The notes under the pieces are model-generated. The model was not told the DNA's origin. It ran no database searches and was given only the letters and a program-made list of their open reading frames with translations. The translations under genes and the position numbers were made by a program. 64,000 nucleotides of DNA from Cercis canadensis (lineage: Eukaryota > Streptophyta > Magnoliopsida > Fabales > Fabaceae): contig QAOA01006679.1 in assembly GCA_003255065.1 (NCBI GenBank), positions 601,320-665,319 on the forward strand, given 5' to 3'. Shown here piece after piece: positions 48,775-61,008 of the stretch. Position 1 is the stretch's first letter. Each line of letters opens with the position of its first letter.

Positions 48775-51300
48775 TTCTTCCGAATAAATTTAATGCTAGA
48801 CAGGTATCAAGGAGTTTTTGCTATTTATGTAGAAGTTTTTCATTGATAACTTTTAGGTAAGTCTATGTCAATTGTCTGAATGAAAGAAGTATCTAACTGC
48901 AATTGGCTAAATTTTCTTCCTTTTCTTTTGATTTTCCTTTATTTTGTTTGTTACTTATTATATCTATGTATGCTTATGTTAAATATAAAATTATTTTTTG
49001 TTAAGATTTTACTTAAGAGCTTAAATTTTTTTAGATAAAATTATTCTTAATATGATATGAGAGTCTTTTTGTCCAAGTGATCAAGAGATCAATCTTTACT
49101 GCTTCCATTTTTTTAAAGTAAAATGTGCTTGTACTTTGTTTATGCTTCAAGTACAAAAGATATTCGCTTAGGGGTGTTAGGTATAAAATGATTTACTAGT
49201 CTTTATCTAAGAATTAATTTAATCTTTTGGAAAAAATAGTTTATTGACAACTTATAAAAGCTATTTACGTTCCTGCTATAAATTTATAAATTTACTGGGT
49301 AGGGTATGATCATAGTTTCCAATTTGGAGTGATTCAGTGGCAACTGAAATTTTTTCCCTGGACCTCAAAGAATTTGCACTTAATTGAAATTGTCATTGTC
49401 TGATGGAGCTATAGAGAAATAAGCTTGCTGCTAAATGTGAGAACTGTCTTTGGGATCTGTTTCTTATTCCGTTATTCGTGTGCAAGAAATACTTTGTCAA
49501 GGAAACCAATACACCGATCTCCTTCCAGAACTTGAGCGCATTCTTCAATCATCCTCCTCCTTTTCATAGTCGTCAACTGTTTTTTAGAGAGAACAAAGAA
49601 ATATAAGCAGAAATGGAGAAGACGAGGGCGAGAGAGATATAGAGATAAATGTCATTTTTGTCTAGCTGGAATATTGCAATGCCACTTGTACACTCTTGTC
49701 CACATATGATCCCACTTTGTGCAATTTTCTTAGTTTTTTAACGGTGTTAGAAGTTGGGAAAAAATTGGTTCGTTTTCGAAATATTTAAGACTAAAATAAA
49801 ATTAAAAAAAAAAATAAAATCAGAGAGAAAGTTAAGAGACAAAATTAGGCCAGTATTTTTCCTCACAAACCCATTCCCATTCTTCTCAATAGAAAAGTAA
49901 GAGATGATATTGATGAATGTGTCACCACTATATATGCTTCTGCTTATATTGACATTAAAGTAAAAAAAAAGAAAACCAGAGATCACAGTCTTATCATCAA
50001 CATATAGTAGGATTAGCATTTGTGAAAAGAAGTGGAGATATCCTCTACTAGCCCTCTGAGATAACACAGCAGGCTCTCTAGGCTACAATCTCCTTTACCT
50101 TTCAAGAAGGGACAGAAGATGCATGGACCCCTCCCTTCAAATCATCCGTGCAACATACCAGTTATTGGATCTCCAATCATTCTATCTGCCAAAAAAGAAA
50201 AAAAAAAATCAGTCCAATCACAATAAAGTACTAGTATGGTTTAATTGTTAAAGGCGCAAGAAGACCTAGCTTAAGCTGATTCCTTTTGACACAAATTAAA
50301 GATTCTTGTGCTGATCTTATGTCATTTCTACACTCTGATTTTTTTAACTATTTCAAGGTTGAACATGGAATTTTATGGTNAAAAATCAGTCCAATCACAA
50401 TAAAGTACTGGTATGGTTTAATTGTTAAAGGCGCAAGAAGACCTAGCTTAAGCTGATTCCTTTTGACACAAATTAAAGATTCTTGTGCTGATCTTATGTC
50501 ATTTCTACACTCTGATTTTTTTAACTATTTCAAGGTTGAACATGGAATTTTATGGTGGCACTTGGTTGCTTGGAAATTCCAAATTGAAGAGTGGACACTT
50601 TGGCTTTCACTTTCAAAGGAACCTTAAGGGATGGAATAATGTAATACCTAATACTTAACCATTAAGGGTTTGTCCCCTTAACTACACTTATTTGTATTAA
50701 ATCATTCAACAATTGCTACGTCTATTTTGTGGCTAGTTTCGATTCAATTTGTTTTATTATAAGTAGCAATGCTCTTAAAAAATATTGGTTGATTGGTTAT
50801 GCTAGGAAGTCAACGGCAGGCTTGGTTTCGTATATAATTGTTTTTATAGTCCTGGTAGCCATTAAATAGTTAAGCAACAAGAAGCATCTAATATAATTTG
50901 AGTCTCTTTCTGATTTGTTATTTATGTCAAGCATTGGCTTTCACAAAATTAATTGAGTCAAGACTCAAAGTGCTCTAATGACTCATATAAATACAAGTTT
51001 GCCGTCTACGGAGCTGCATCCTAAACTTCCTTTTGAAAAGCGCTAGCTGTTTGATCATATACATCACACATAAAGTCCTACATCCATTTCTCTCTTAGGT
51101 TCTAATTTTTTTTTTGCTATAGACCCTAGAATACATCTTTAATTCTTCTTGCTGCTGCAAAAGGTAAATTCTAAATGAGGTAATTTTGTTGTAAAAATAT
51201 AAAAGCATGGTAATGCATTTTTTGAAGGAAAAATACTCAAGAGTCCAGATATTATCAGTTTTCTGTAGATTGATTTGTCTCTATTCCTAAATGTTGTTGT
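48775..51300. other. Spacer between NLR-like units A and B
   Basis: Non-coding. It holds an assembly duplication of ~176 bp around the N at 50380 (50204-50379 versus 50381-50556, starting AAAAATCAGTCCAATCACAA). The segment at ~49975-50200 is homologous to ~53040-53265 upstream of unit C, so spacer and gene were duplicated together. No additional gene was seen. Confidence 0.55.
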
Positions 51301-51505
51301 TCTGTTTTCTCAGCTGGATTATCACTCCTGCAACTAAGGCAGCATGAATAGCCCTCAGCCAGCTAAGAGTGAGACCGTATTCCAGAAGCTGACTTAGAGA
51401 ATCAAAAAGTTGTGGCTTGCTGTTTCCATCACTAGGGATAGGAGCCATGCGGTGAAGAAGAGTTACAGCAGGTTAAGTCGTGATACAGAATTCCCATATC
51501 CTCAA

Positions 51506-52078
51506 ATGGCTGAAGAGCAATTTCCCGAAATAGAGGGTTATCGTTGTTGCGCAAGATCAAGTAATTCCATAGTTTATGAGGTTTATGAATCAAGAATGTC
51601 GATCTTGAATGGCATTATGGATGCACTGACAGAGCCTAACATTTCTATACTTCGAGTTTTTAAATATCATCATGATCCTATAATGGTCAGTCTATTAGAG
51701 AGAGTCTCAAGGAGAGTTAAGAGGGAAGGCTTGTTTGAAGTGGTTGTCATTATAAGTGCAGCAGAGAAGCCAAGAGTGAGAAGGATCCAACAAGAAATTG
51801 CAGATGCGTTAGATTTCAGATTTGAAGAGAAGACTATATCTTGTTTTGAACGACACAAAGATGTTGAAGCTAGAAGAGCTAGACAACTATCTGAAAGGAT
51901 AAAGAGGGAGCCGAAAATTCTTCTTGTCTTGCAGGATGTTTGGACCGGATTTGATTTGGCCACGATAGGAATTCCATTTGGACGGCATCATATTGGTTGC
52001 AAAATAATTTTGACGTCTCAAAGTGAAGAGATATTATCTAAAGATTTTAAGTATGGTGAAAGAAGTTTCAGGCTCTGA
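51506..52078 (+). CDS. Mini NB-ARC protein unit B, P-loop replaced (190 aa)
   Basis: Single-exon ORF from MAEEQFPEIEGYRCCARSSN to a TGA at 52076-52078; the frame is open upstream to 51392, so an earlier spliced exon is possible. From ~residue 32 it follows the RPS5-type NB-ARC: SRMSILNGIMDALTEPNISI, LLERVSRRVKREGLFEVVVI, RRIQQEIADALDFRFEE, KREPKILLVLQDVWTGFDLA, TIGIPFGRHHIGCKIILTSQ, SEEILSKDF. The P-loop GVYGMGGVGKTT is replaced at equal length by RVFKYHHDPIMV, and Walker B LDDIW by LQDVW, so ATP binding is not expected. It stops right after the RNBS-B equivalent; full CNLs of this type continue for several hundred residues with ARC domains and LRRs. The ORF is otherwise intact. Role unknown. 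Confidence 0.7.
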   Translation: MAEEQFPEIEGYRCCARSSNSIVYEVYESRMSILNGIMDALTEPNISILRVFKYHHDPIMVSLLERVSRRVKREGLFEVVVIISAAEKPRVRRIQQEIADALDFRFEEKTISCFERHKDVEARRARQLSERIKREPKILLVLQDVWTGFDLATIGIPFGRHHIGCKIILTSQSEEILSKDFKYGERSFRL

Positions 52079-52299
52079 GTATTCCTCGCAAACATAGTTC
52101 TTTTAATTTCAAGTGATTCAAGAGATGTTATTTTCATAATAATTTCTGTTGAAATTTATTTTTATTTTCATTTGAAAACAGATAACTTCTTAATTACTTC
52201 TTAAATGTCTTAGTTTTGCGTTTGCTGTGGCACAAAGTTTGTATATATATCAATTACTCTAAAATGCATGAATGGAATTGGTTTCAGAAGTTAAGTAGG

Positions 52300-53030
52300 T
52301 TTAGTAGGCCAAGTTGCTTAATTTCAGCCATAAACTTTATGGCCAAAAAAAAAAGCCATAAGCTTGCCTGAGTAACGTTTAACCCAAATCTAAAAATGCT
52401 AAGTTAGCAATCCCTCATGAATTATCATTTTCCACTAAAATATACTTGGCTGTTGATTTAGGATAATATGTTCTAAAAGGATCTTGAAGATTATCATATG
52501 AGAACAAACTTAATCTTTTAAATAAATTATTTAGTTGATCTTTACATAATGTTTGATGCAGACGCACATTTTTTAAGTTAGGGTCACATTTACATGGGTT
52601 TGGGTAGTTGTTAGGTTGGATCTGAACAACCCAAATTTCTAACTGGCCATGCTCGGGTTGACCCATGTGACCCAATATGACCCGTTAAAAGAGAAAATGG
52701 TAATCAACAAACCCGTTCAATCTAGTAACAACCCATTAACGATCCGTGTAACTCATTAATGACCCGTTAAAAACTTGCATAATCTGCTTAACTTTTAAAC
52801 ATTTAGTTTTTTGGGTCAACACGAACACAACCCATGTAACTTAAAAATAAATGAGTCATGTTCGGGTTGATTCGATAAGCTATTTGTGCCGTCTTTGGGT
52901 TAGCCCTCGTTCGTCTCATTTGGTATCAGGTCGACTTGGGCATGACCCACCAACCCGTTTTGCCACCTTTTTTGAGATTGGATTGACATTTGACTTGAAG
53001 TACTAATATATTTCCAGTTAGGTTGACATT
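52300..53030. repeat. GACCCGTTAA-rich repeat, possible hAT-type fragment
   Basis: From ~52560 to ~52970 the DNA repeats short units around GACCCGTTAA, GGGTTGACCCATGTGACCC and CAACCCGTTTTGCCACC. The right end, read on the minus strand, is GGTGGCAAAACGGGTTGGTG, similar to ends of common non-autonomous hAT-like plant repeats. A matching left terminus and target duplication were not found, so it may be truncated. Confidence 0.45.
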
Positions 53031-53039
53031 AAAAAAAAA

Positions 53040-53265
53040 AAAAAAAATCAACAGATCACAATATTTTCATCAACATATATATAGTAGGATGACCATTTTT
53101 TGAAAAAGTGGACATGTCCTTCACTACTAGTCCTCTGAGATAAGACAAAAGGCAGTCTTAGACTACAATCACCTTTACCCTTCAAGAAGAGACAGAAGAT
53201 GGATGGACCACATTCCCTTCACGTAATCCGTTTAACACATCAGTTATTAGATCTCCACCCATCCA
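53040..53265 (+). repeat. Duplicated spacer segment upstream of unit C
   Basis: Homologous to ~49975-50200: shared ATCAACATATATA-AGTAGGAT, CCTCTGAGATAA, CTACAATC-CCTTTACC and TTCAAGAAG-GACAGAAGATG in the same order. It precedes unit C as the earlier copy precedes unit B, so the tandem duplication unit included upstream DNA and possibly the promoter. Confidence 0.7.
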
Positions 53266-53991
53266 ATCAGATCAAAGAACTAGTAAGGATTTTTAAAAAA
53301 TAAATTCGGAAGTATGGATTAATTCTTAAAGGTGCAAGAAGAGCTACCTTCCGCTGATTCCTATTAACGCAAAATTTAAAGATTCTTCTGCTGATCATAT
53401 GTAATTTCTACACTTGGTTAGTTTAACTATTTCAAGGTTAAACATGAGATTCTATAGTTGCGATTGGTTGCTTTGAATTTCCAAAATCGGAGAGTGGATA
53501 TTCATACTTTCTTTTTCAAAAAAAATTCAAATGGATGGAAGAATGCAATACTCAATACTTTGAAGAATATTTTATTAATTTGATCATCATACGCAACAGA
53601 TGTAGAGCCCCTATTTGCCATGTCATAATATTTTGTTTATTAATAGTGGAAGAGGAAGAGACGATACAGAGAAGGGACCGAGGGAGAAAGAAACAGAGAG
53701 CCAAGCAGAGGAAGAGACGATACAGAGAAATAACCGAGGGAAAAAGAAACAGAGCTAAGCAGTGAGAAAGGAAGCATATCCATTCGTAATCCTTTGGCTG
53801 TTTTTCTTCAGTTTCTTCTTCTTCTTCTTCCCCATCTCTCTCTCGGAATTTTCTTCTTCCTCATCTCTCTCACTCACGGATATGCCCAGAAACCGCCGCT
53901 CTGAGCTCGGTTCGGCACCCCTCCATGGCGATCTGGTACCTAAATTAAAAAAAAAAAAAAAAAAAGCTGGAGATGCGTTTTTGGCGCTTGT

Positions 53992-54555
53992 ATGCATAAT
54001 ATTGGGAATGGCGAAGATAAGGGGAATTCGGAATATGAGTGGCCTGGGTCAGTTGCGGGGATGAGCTCAAATTCTAGTGAGCATGAGGCCCACGAGCCAA
54101 CCATCTCAATCTTGAATGGTATCATGGAAGCACTAGTAGATGCCAATAATAATATGATCGGGGTTTGTCGATCTAATGATGACCTTCATATAGCCAAGGT
54201 ATTAGAGAAAGTGACTAGGAGAATTCAGAGAGACAATCTGTTTGATGTGGTTGTTAAGGCAGCTGTAACAAAGGTGCCAGATTTGGAAAGCATTCAAGAA
54301 GAAATCTCCAGCAAACTGAATCTAAAATTTGATAGGGAGACAATAGCTGAAAGAGCAAGCCTCTTATGTGATAGGATAAAGAAGGAACAGAGAATTCTTA
54401 TAATACTATGTGATCTCTGGAAGGGCCTGGACTTGGGACAAGTTGGGATACCGTTTGGTGTAGATCACACAGGATGCAGGATATTGTTGACATCGGCAAG
54501 TGAAAAGATACTATCCGTCGAGATGAAGGCTCAGAAAGTGTTTTTCCTGCCATGA
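53992..54555 (+). CDS. Mini NB-ARC protein unit C, P-loop replaced (187 aa)
   Basis: Uninterrupted ORF MHNIGNGEDKGNSEYEWPGS to a TGA at 54553-54555. After an acidic N terminus it follows the RPS5-type NB-ARC: TISILNGIMEALVDANNNMI, KVLEKVTRRIQRDNLFDVVV, SIQEEISSKLNLKFDRETIA, ERASLLCDRIKKEQRILIIL, CDLWKGLDLGQVGIPFGVDH, TGCRILLTSASEKILSVEM. P-loop GVYGMGGVGKTT is replaced at equal length by GVCRSNDDLHIA, and the Walker B LDDIW by LCDLW. It ends a few residues past RNBS-B without ARC, MHD or LRR. The start lies just after an A20 run. A second, out-of-frame remnant of the next ~40 NB-ARC residues follows at 54570-54720 (SEEVLSNHMYTKKVF in one frame). Role unknown. Confidence 0.7.
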   Translation: MHNIGNGEDKGNSEYEWPGSVAGMSSNSSEHEAHEPTISILNGIMEALVDANNNMIGVCRSNDDLHIAKVLEKVTRRIQRDNLFDVVVKAAVTKVPDLESIQEEISSKLNLKFDRETIAERASLLCDRIKKEQRILIILCDLWKGLDLGQVGIPFGVDHTGCRILLTSASEKILSVEMKAQKVFFLP

Positions 54556-54720
54556 TTATGTTCCCATAGAGAAGCATTCTCTTTTGTGCTGATCACACTG
54601 GACATCTACAAGTGAGGAGGTATTATCCAACCACATGTATACTAAAAAGGTTTTCAAGATCAGATTCTATCCTTGGAAGAAAGCTTGGAGGTTAAGATAT
54701 CCCTTAGATGGTGTGAAAAC

Positions 54721-56077
54721 TTCAATTGCTGTCTCTACAGATAAATTTCTGTACTTCTTTTCAATGAATTTACAATTAACTTTTATTTATATGCTGTAAT
54801 TTTTCTTTAAAAGGGAACAGATGAGACTATGCCAAAATTAATTTCAAGTTCTTAATAAGAACCTTCAATTAATTGGAAGGTATGACTCATAAAAGGAAAA
54901 TAATAATAATAATAATTGGAAGGTATCAGATTAAAGTTGATAAGGATTAGTCTCAAGTGTTTAAAGCAAATGGGAAGCCAACTGCTACTTGGCATCCTTC
55001 CTTCACAATTTCTATTAAACATTTTCACCTTTCCATTGGGAAACTTATATTAGGAGTTTTTCCCAACCCTTCCAGAATCAATTATAAGCTTTTCACAGAA
55101 TTTGCCTTGGGGAGCCATAGCAAACCAAACATGATACTAGTTATCTACAAGTTACATGTCAAATTTATCATACAACTATTTGTATTGCATTTAAATGTTC
55201 AAAAGCATCAAAGAAAGAGAGAGGAACAGAGGTTGAGGGAATTGAGCCTGGTGGTGGAGAAATTTGACACTCTTCAATGAACTTTACACTGTGATGAAGA
55301 TCATCAATGTTATGAGCCAGGGAAGATGGGAACGAACAGAGATTGATTCTAGAGAAAGTAGTAAGGTAACTTGAAATTTGGCATGTGACCCGTGACTTGT
55401 AATTTCAACAACTTTGAACAATGATTAGACAAATATAACAACATCATCATCATCATCATCATCATCATCATTATATTATTTTATCTTTTTTTTATGTAAT
55501 ATCTAGTTTTAGACTTTTACATCCAAGTTGCCAAGTGGTCAATGTAAAGAAATGTAAAGTTAGTTAAATGATGTATGGATAGAAAGACATTAAAAGGAAA
55601 CGCATTAAAACCAGAAGAATAATTGCGTGTTTATGTTTTCGGCTAAGTCGAGCCATGGTGGAAAAACAGCCCAGAATTGTCCTTCAGTTCAGCTGCGGGT
55701 CTGTCTTTGTTCTTTCGTGTCTGCTATACCAAAACGTGAGTTCCCGAAAATGATAGAGAAGAAAATTATGAGCCAACAACTATATGAAAACATACAATAA
55801 TGCATTCCCCTATTTCAATTGGGCTGGCCGAGGGGCGTTACTCAAAGTTTATCCCATACAATATACTATAGCAAATAGAATTTTCAACACAAGCCTCAAG
55901 CTTTAATTTCTACGAAGGAGATGATTAGACTCTGAAATTCTTGAGTATGCATCTGGTTAGATTGCCTCTTCACTTGTAGAAGAAAGCAATATCTTGGAGC
56001 CTCTATGATCTTCACCAAGTGGGATTCCTACGTGAATGTGTGCATATTCCCCATTTTTTTCCCAAGCACCTAGCTGA
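54721..56077. other. Intergenic DNA with ATC microsatellite
   Basis: No gene was recognised; an unassigned plus-strand ORF of 107 codons (54957-55280) has no features I can interpret. A (ATC)n microsatellite, ~10 units, lies at 55441-55471. Confidence 0.45.
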
Positions 56078-56082
56078 TATAC

Positions 56083-56359
56083 TGTAAAATCTCCAAGAAA
56101 GTAAACAAGGAAGGGAAAGAGATCGAGAGAGAAACACTTGTGAAAGCTTTTCTTCTATTTTCCCATATCAGAAAATGACAATACAAGAGAGACTTTATAT
56201 GTACAGTAACAGTCTAACCACAAGAATGCCACGTAGGCAAGCATTAGCATAACAGTAAACTACCTAGCTAACTAGAGTTAATTAATTAACAATGAATAAC
56301 TAATAATTAACTCAAGTAAATAGACTTTGTAAGAAATAACTGAATAACAGAATTCTCCA
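56083..56359 (-). repeat. Left LTR (3' LTR of the minus-strand copia element)
   Basis: 277 bp, TGTAAAATCTCCAAG at the left edge and GAATTCTCCA at the right. It is 98.9% identical to the LTR at 61009-61285. Confidence 0.93.
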
Positions 56360-56369
56360 TATCCCCCCC

Positions 56370-59300
56370 TCAAGTTGGAGCATGAGGATGATGAAAATCA
56401 ACCATGCCCAACTTGGAGAGAATGGAATGAAATTGGGGACTGGCGAGATTCTTGGTGAAGATGTCAGCAAGCTGTGACTTAGTGGAGATGTATTGGGGAA
56501 GAACAAGACCAGCTTTATATTTGTCACGTACAATGTGGCAATCAATCTCTAGGTGTTTAGTTCTCTCATGGAATACGGGATTGGCTGTAATATGGAGGGC
56601 AGCCATGTTGTCACACCAGAGGGAAATAGGTAAAGGAAAGCTGATATGAAAGTCACGTAGGATATAAGTAATCCACTGTAATTCACAGACAGTGGTGGCA
56701 AGACTTCTGTATTCTGCTTCAGCAGAAGAACGACTAACAGTTGTTTGCTTCTTGGTTTTCCAAGAGATAAGGGAGGAGCCAAGGGAGACACAATACCCTG
56801 TGATAGACCTCCGAGTATCCTTGCAAGTAGCCCAATCTGCATCACAGTAGGCTGAGAGGGTGAATGTGGAGGTAGAAGAGAAAAATAAGCCTCGAGAGGG
56901 AGTGCCCTTGAGATATTTTAGGACATGGATGGCTCCATTCCAGTGTGCTTGAGTAGGGGAGTGAAGAAACTGACTCAGTTGTTGCACAGCATGGGTGATG
57001 TCTGGCCTAGTGAGGTTGAGATAAAGTAATCTCCCAATGAGCCTGCGATACCTCTCTGGTTCAGGGATGGGAGCACCTGCTGAGGAGAAGTGCTGCCCCT
57101 TAGGCAAAGGAGTGGTCATTAGTTTAGCCCCAAGGAGACCAGCATCCTGTAAGATGTCCAGAATATATTTTCTTTGAGTAACATAGGTGCCTGCAGAGCC
57201 ACGAGCTATTTCTATGCCAAGGAAGTATTTGGCAAAACCCAAATCTTTGATGGTAAAGGCAGAATGAAGAAAATCCTTAACAGCTTGAATTTGAGCTTCA
57301 TGTGTGCCTGTGAGCAGCACATCATCAACATATACCAGCAGGGCTAAGAATGAGTCAGAAGTGTGCATGGTAAACAGGCAGTGATCATGACCACTCTGCT
57401 GGAAGCCAAAAGATGTGAGTTTGGCACAGAACTCAGCATTCCACTGGCGAGAGGCCTGTTTCAAGCCATAGAGAGACCTTTTTAAGAGGCAAACTTCATT
57501 GGACTGAGCCTTATGATACCCTTGAGGTGGTAGCATGTACACCTCTTCATTAAGGTAACCATGCAGAAAAGCATTGTTGATATCAAGTTGGTGAAGGGAC
57601 CAGTGCTTAGTGGTGGCAATTGCCAAGAACATCCGGACTGTGACAAGTTTAGCTACTGGAGAAAAGTTGTCCTTGTAGTCAATGCCTTCGATTTGGTGAT
57701 AGCCTTTGGCTACCAATCTGGCCTTATATCGATCAAGAGTCCCATCAGGCAGATATTTGACTTTGTACACCCATTTGGACCCAATTGCTTTCTTTCCTTT
57801 AGGTAAAGGAACTAAGTCCCAAGTGTGGTTAGATTCCAGTGCTTGTAGCTCTTTGTTCATGGCATCAACCCACTTATCATTCTTGCTTGCATGATAGTAA
57901 GAGCAAGGTTCTGGTACAGTGGATACATTTGCAAGAAAACAAATGTAAGGGTGTGTGAAATGGGGTGACTGGTGATAAGGGAAAGTATTTAATGTATAGG
58001 GGAAAGAACCTGTAATGACAGGTGTAGGAGTAGTAGGAAAAACAGCAGTTAAGTTTGTAGGAATCAATACAGCAGAGACAAAATCAGTAAGCCAGGCTGG
58101 TTTTGTGGTGTGTCTGGTGCTGTGTCGTAAGACAGGAGGAGGCACGACATGGGACAAGGGAAGAGGTGGCTGTGGAGAGGAAGAGATTGGAGGGGAAGAC
58201 GATATCTTAGAAGGAAGATCAATGGGATCAGAAATTAAGGCAGGAGACACATCTGTGATTGTTGGTAGGGGATCAGAATGATGTTGAGGAGGATTAGGCA
58301 AGAGAGGAGTGTCAAGGAAAGGAATAGGCAGAGATATTTCATTGGAGTCAGGAGAGACTTGCTCGAAAGGGAAGTGATGCTCATGAAACAAAACATCTCT
58401 ACTAGTAGAAATCTGATGTGTGTGTAGATCATAAACTCTAAAAGCTTTTTGTCCAGTAACAAAACCAAGAAAAACACATTTGGATGCTCTACTAGCAAAT
58501 TTGTCTCTGTGAGGGTGTGTGTAGGTGGCAAAACATAAGCATCCAAAACACTTAAGAAGAGTGTAATCAGGCTTTTTATTATGTAGGAGTTCATATGGAG
58601 TGTGCCAATCCAGAATACCAGTAGGTAATCAGTTTAATGATGTAGACAGCCATGAGAAGGGAGTGACCCCAAAATTTAATAGGCAAGTGTGACTGAAACA
58701 TTAATGCTCGAGCAATTTGGAGGATGTGTTTATGTTTTCTTTCAACAATCCCATTTTGCTGTGGGGTGTAAACACAGCTTTTTTGATGTATAATTCCCAT
58801 TTCTGACAAAAAAGACTGACAGGCAGTGTTAGTAAATTCTGTTCCATTGTCAGTTCTGATACACTTAACTGAAGTGTTAAACTGAGTTTGAATCATGTTG
58901 AAGAAAGTTTTCAGTGTGTCTAGTATTTGTAATTTGTGCCTAAGTAAAAAAATCCAATTGGCCCTGCTATGATCATCCACCACAGTGAGCATGTAGTGTG
59001 CTCCTGTGATAGAAACTTTTCTATAGGGTCCCCACAGATCTATATGCATGAGATCAAAGTTGGAGTCTGAGCGAGTAGTGCTGAGGGGAAAAGAGAGTCT
59101 ATGCTGTTTGGATTTATGACAGATATCACAGGGTGAAAACTGTGTGGCATCAATATTTTTCAGGAAAGGTATGTGTTGTAAAGCCTTTAAAGAAGGATGC
59201 CCAAGTCTATTGTGCCACAGAAGGTCAGAAATTTTATTTGAAGTAACTGTAGCAGTACAAGGAATATGAACTGAATTACAAGCAGAAGGGCATATTGAGC

Positions 59301-60924
59301 TGACTAAAGCAGATGTGTTATTACAGGAATTTGAAAAAACATGATCATGAAAGGAAGTTTTGTCTAAGACGTATAGATTCCCAAGCACCTTACCAACTGC
59401 TAGAATTTCTTTAGTCTGTTGGTCCTGCAAAAGGCATTTATCAGGAAGAAAAATGAATTGGATTTGTGCTGTTTTGGCAAGCTTTCTCACAGAGAGAAGG
59501 TTAAATTTGAAGCTAGGTACGTATAGTGCATCTGTGAGTGTGAGAATGGGACTGAGTTTAACATTTCCTACCAAGTGAACCATTTTAACTGATCCATCTG
59601 GTAAAAAAACTGAAGTCAGGTGTATTACTCGCCTAGGACAGTCAAAGAGTTTAAGGCTAGTACACATGTGATTTGATGCACTTGTATCAACTATCCATGT
59701 ACCAAGATCTATACTATCTATTGACATCAAAGCAGAATGAAAAATTGGACGAGGAATGTTACCTGCAAAGTTCTCAAGGTGGGCATAGTTAATGTGGTTT
59801 CCTTCAATGCCCCCTTGTCCTTTAATCATCTTAGACAGCTCCTGTTGAATGAGCTCAGTTAGAGTAGCTCTGTGTTCATTGTTGTTCCCAGTATCATGTA
59901 ACATATTGGTATCCAGAGGATGATCAGCAAAATTGGCCATGTGCTTTCCACCTGAGTTCTGATTTTGTTGCTCCTTGAGTTCTTTGTACCAGTCAGTATA
60001 GCCATGTAGCTTGAAACAGTTGTCCTTAGTATGACCTCCAGTATTGCAATGTGAACATTTCTCATTTCTCTTGTCTGTGTAGCTTTGTTTCTTATGGTTT
60101 CCTGAGTGTGATCTTCCTGCACCAGAGCCTCTTCCCATAGGTGCTCTCACAAACATTGCAGAATTCTCAGCTCTTCCCCCCAAGTTAACATGAACTTCCC
60201 TTTGTTTCTCTATTCGTAGAATCATAGAGTAAGCCTTATTAACTGAAGGCAAGGGATCCATCACCAAGATTTGGTTCCGGATATGATCATAATCATCTCC
60301 TAGTCCCATTAGAAATTGCAGTAATTTTCCAGAGTTTACTAGTTCAGATACCTTTTTTGTGACACCACAGGCACAATTTTGGCAAGTGCATTATGGCATA
60401 GGCTGCACACAGGCTAGCTCGTCCCAGAGTTTCTTCAATTTAGTAAAGTACTTCACCACTGACTGACTCCCCTGAGAAATTGTGCTAATTTCTCTTTGAA
60501 TTTGGTAGACCTGTGGTCCATTGGACTCACCAAACGTCTCCTCCAATTCCAACCAGAGTTCACGTGCAGTAGAAGCATAGAGAAAAGCCTCGACTATGTC
60601 TTTAGAAATTGAGTTTAGGATCCATGATCTGATCATGCAATCCACTCTAATCCACTGATCGTAGTCATCTGAATCTTCTTCAGGCATTTCATATCTCCCA
60701 TCGATGAATCCGAGCTTCACCTTAGCTCCAAGTGCAATCTTGATCGATCTGTTCCAAGATAAGTAGTTATTACCAGTCAAACTTGTCGAGACAAGTTGCA
60801 TTCCTGGATGATCCGAGCTTGTTAGTGCCATTGGATCTCCATTGGAGTTGCTTGTCGACTCTTTATGCGAAGCTGCAGTGGCTGCTGCAGTAGCGGTTGC
60901 TGATTCCATCTTCAACCGGATCAA
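56370..60924 (-). pseudogene. gag-pol coding region of the copia fossil
   Basis: Retains clear copia parts: a gag domain of the UBN2/copia type with LTGNNYLSWNRSIKIALGAK, a CCHC zinc knuckle (CSHCNTGGHTKDNC), the protease segment WIVDTSASNHMC, an integrase with the LWHNRLGHPSLKAL pre-integrase block, and a reverse transcriptase with LLVYVDDVLLTG followed by RNase H. All are host-irrelevant fossil parts. The coding region is broken in about two or three places overall. Confidence 0.9.
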
Positions 60925-61008
60925 AACAGAGTGATCTTCTTAATTCTTCTTCAGAGAATCAACAAGATAAAGGTATAAGCAAATCTAGATCGATTTGCTC
61001 TGATACCA

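Noticed and set aside
53762-54064. 100-codon plus-strand ORF with Phe/Ser-rich start and a Lys run
   Set aside because: It is a translation of a CT-rich tract and an A20 run, overlaps the better-supported unit C in another frame, and resembles no family.
48290-54200. P-loop loss as sequencing error
   Set aside because: All three units differ from the motif and from each other over the whole loop at constant length, which base errors cannot produce.
54957-55280. 107-codon plus ORF after unit C
   Set aside because: Composition unlike NLR sequence, no recognisable motif, no start-codon support beyond chance.
55441-55471. Regular ATC repeats as a possible array
   Set aside because: Simple trinucleotide microsatellite without spacers.
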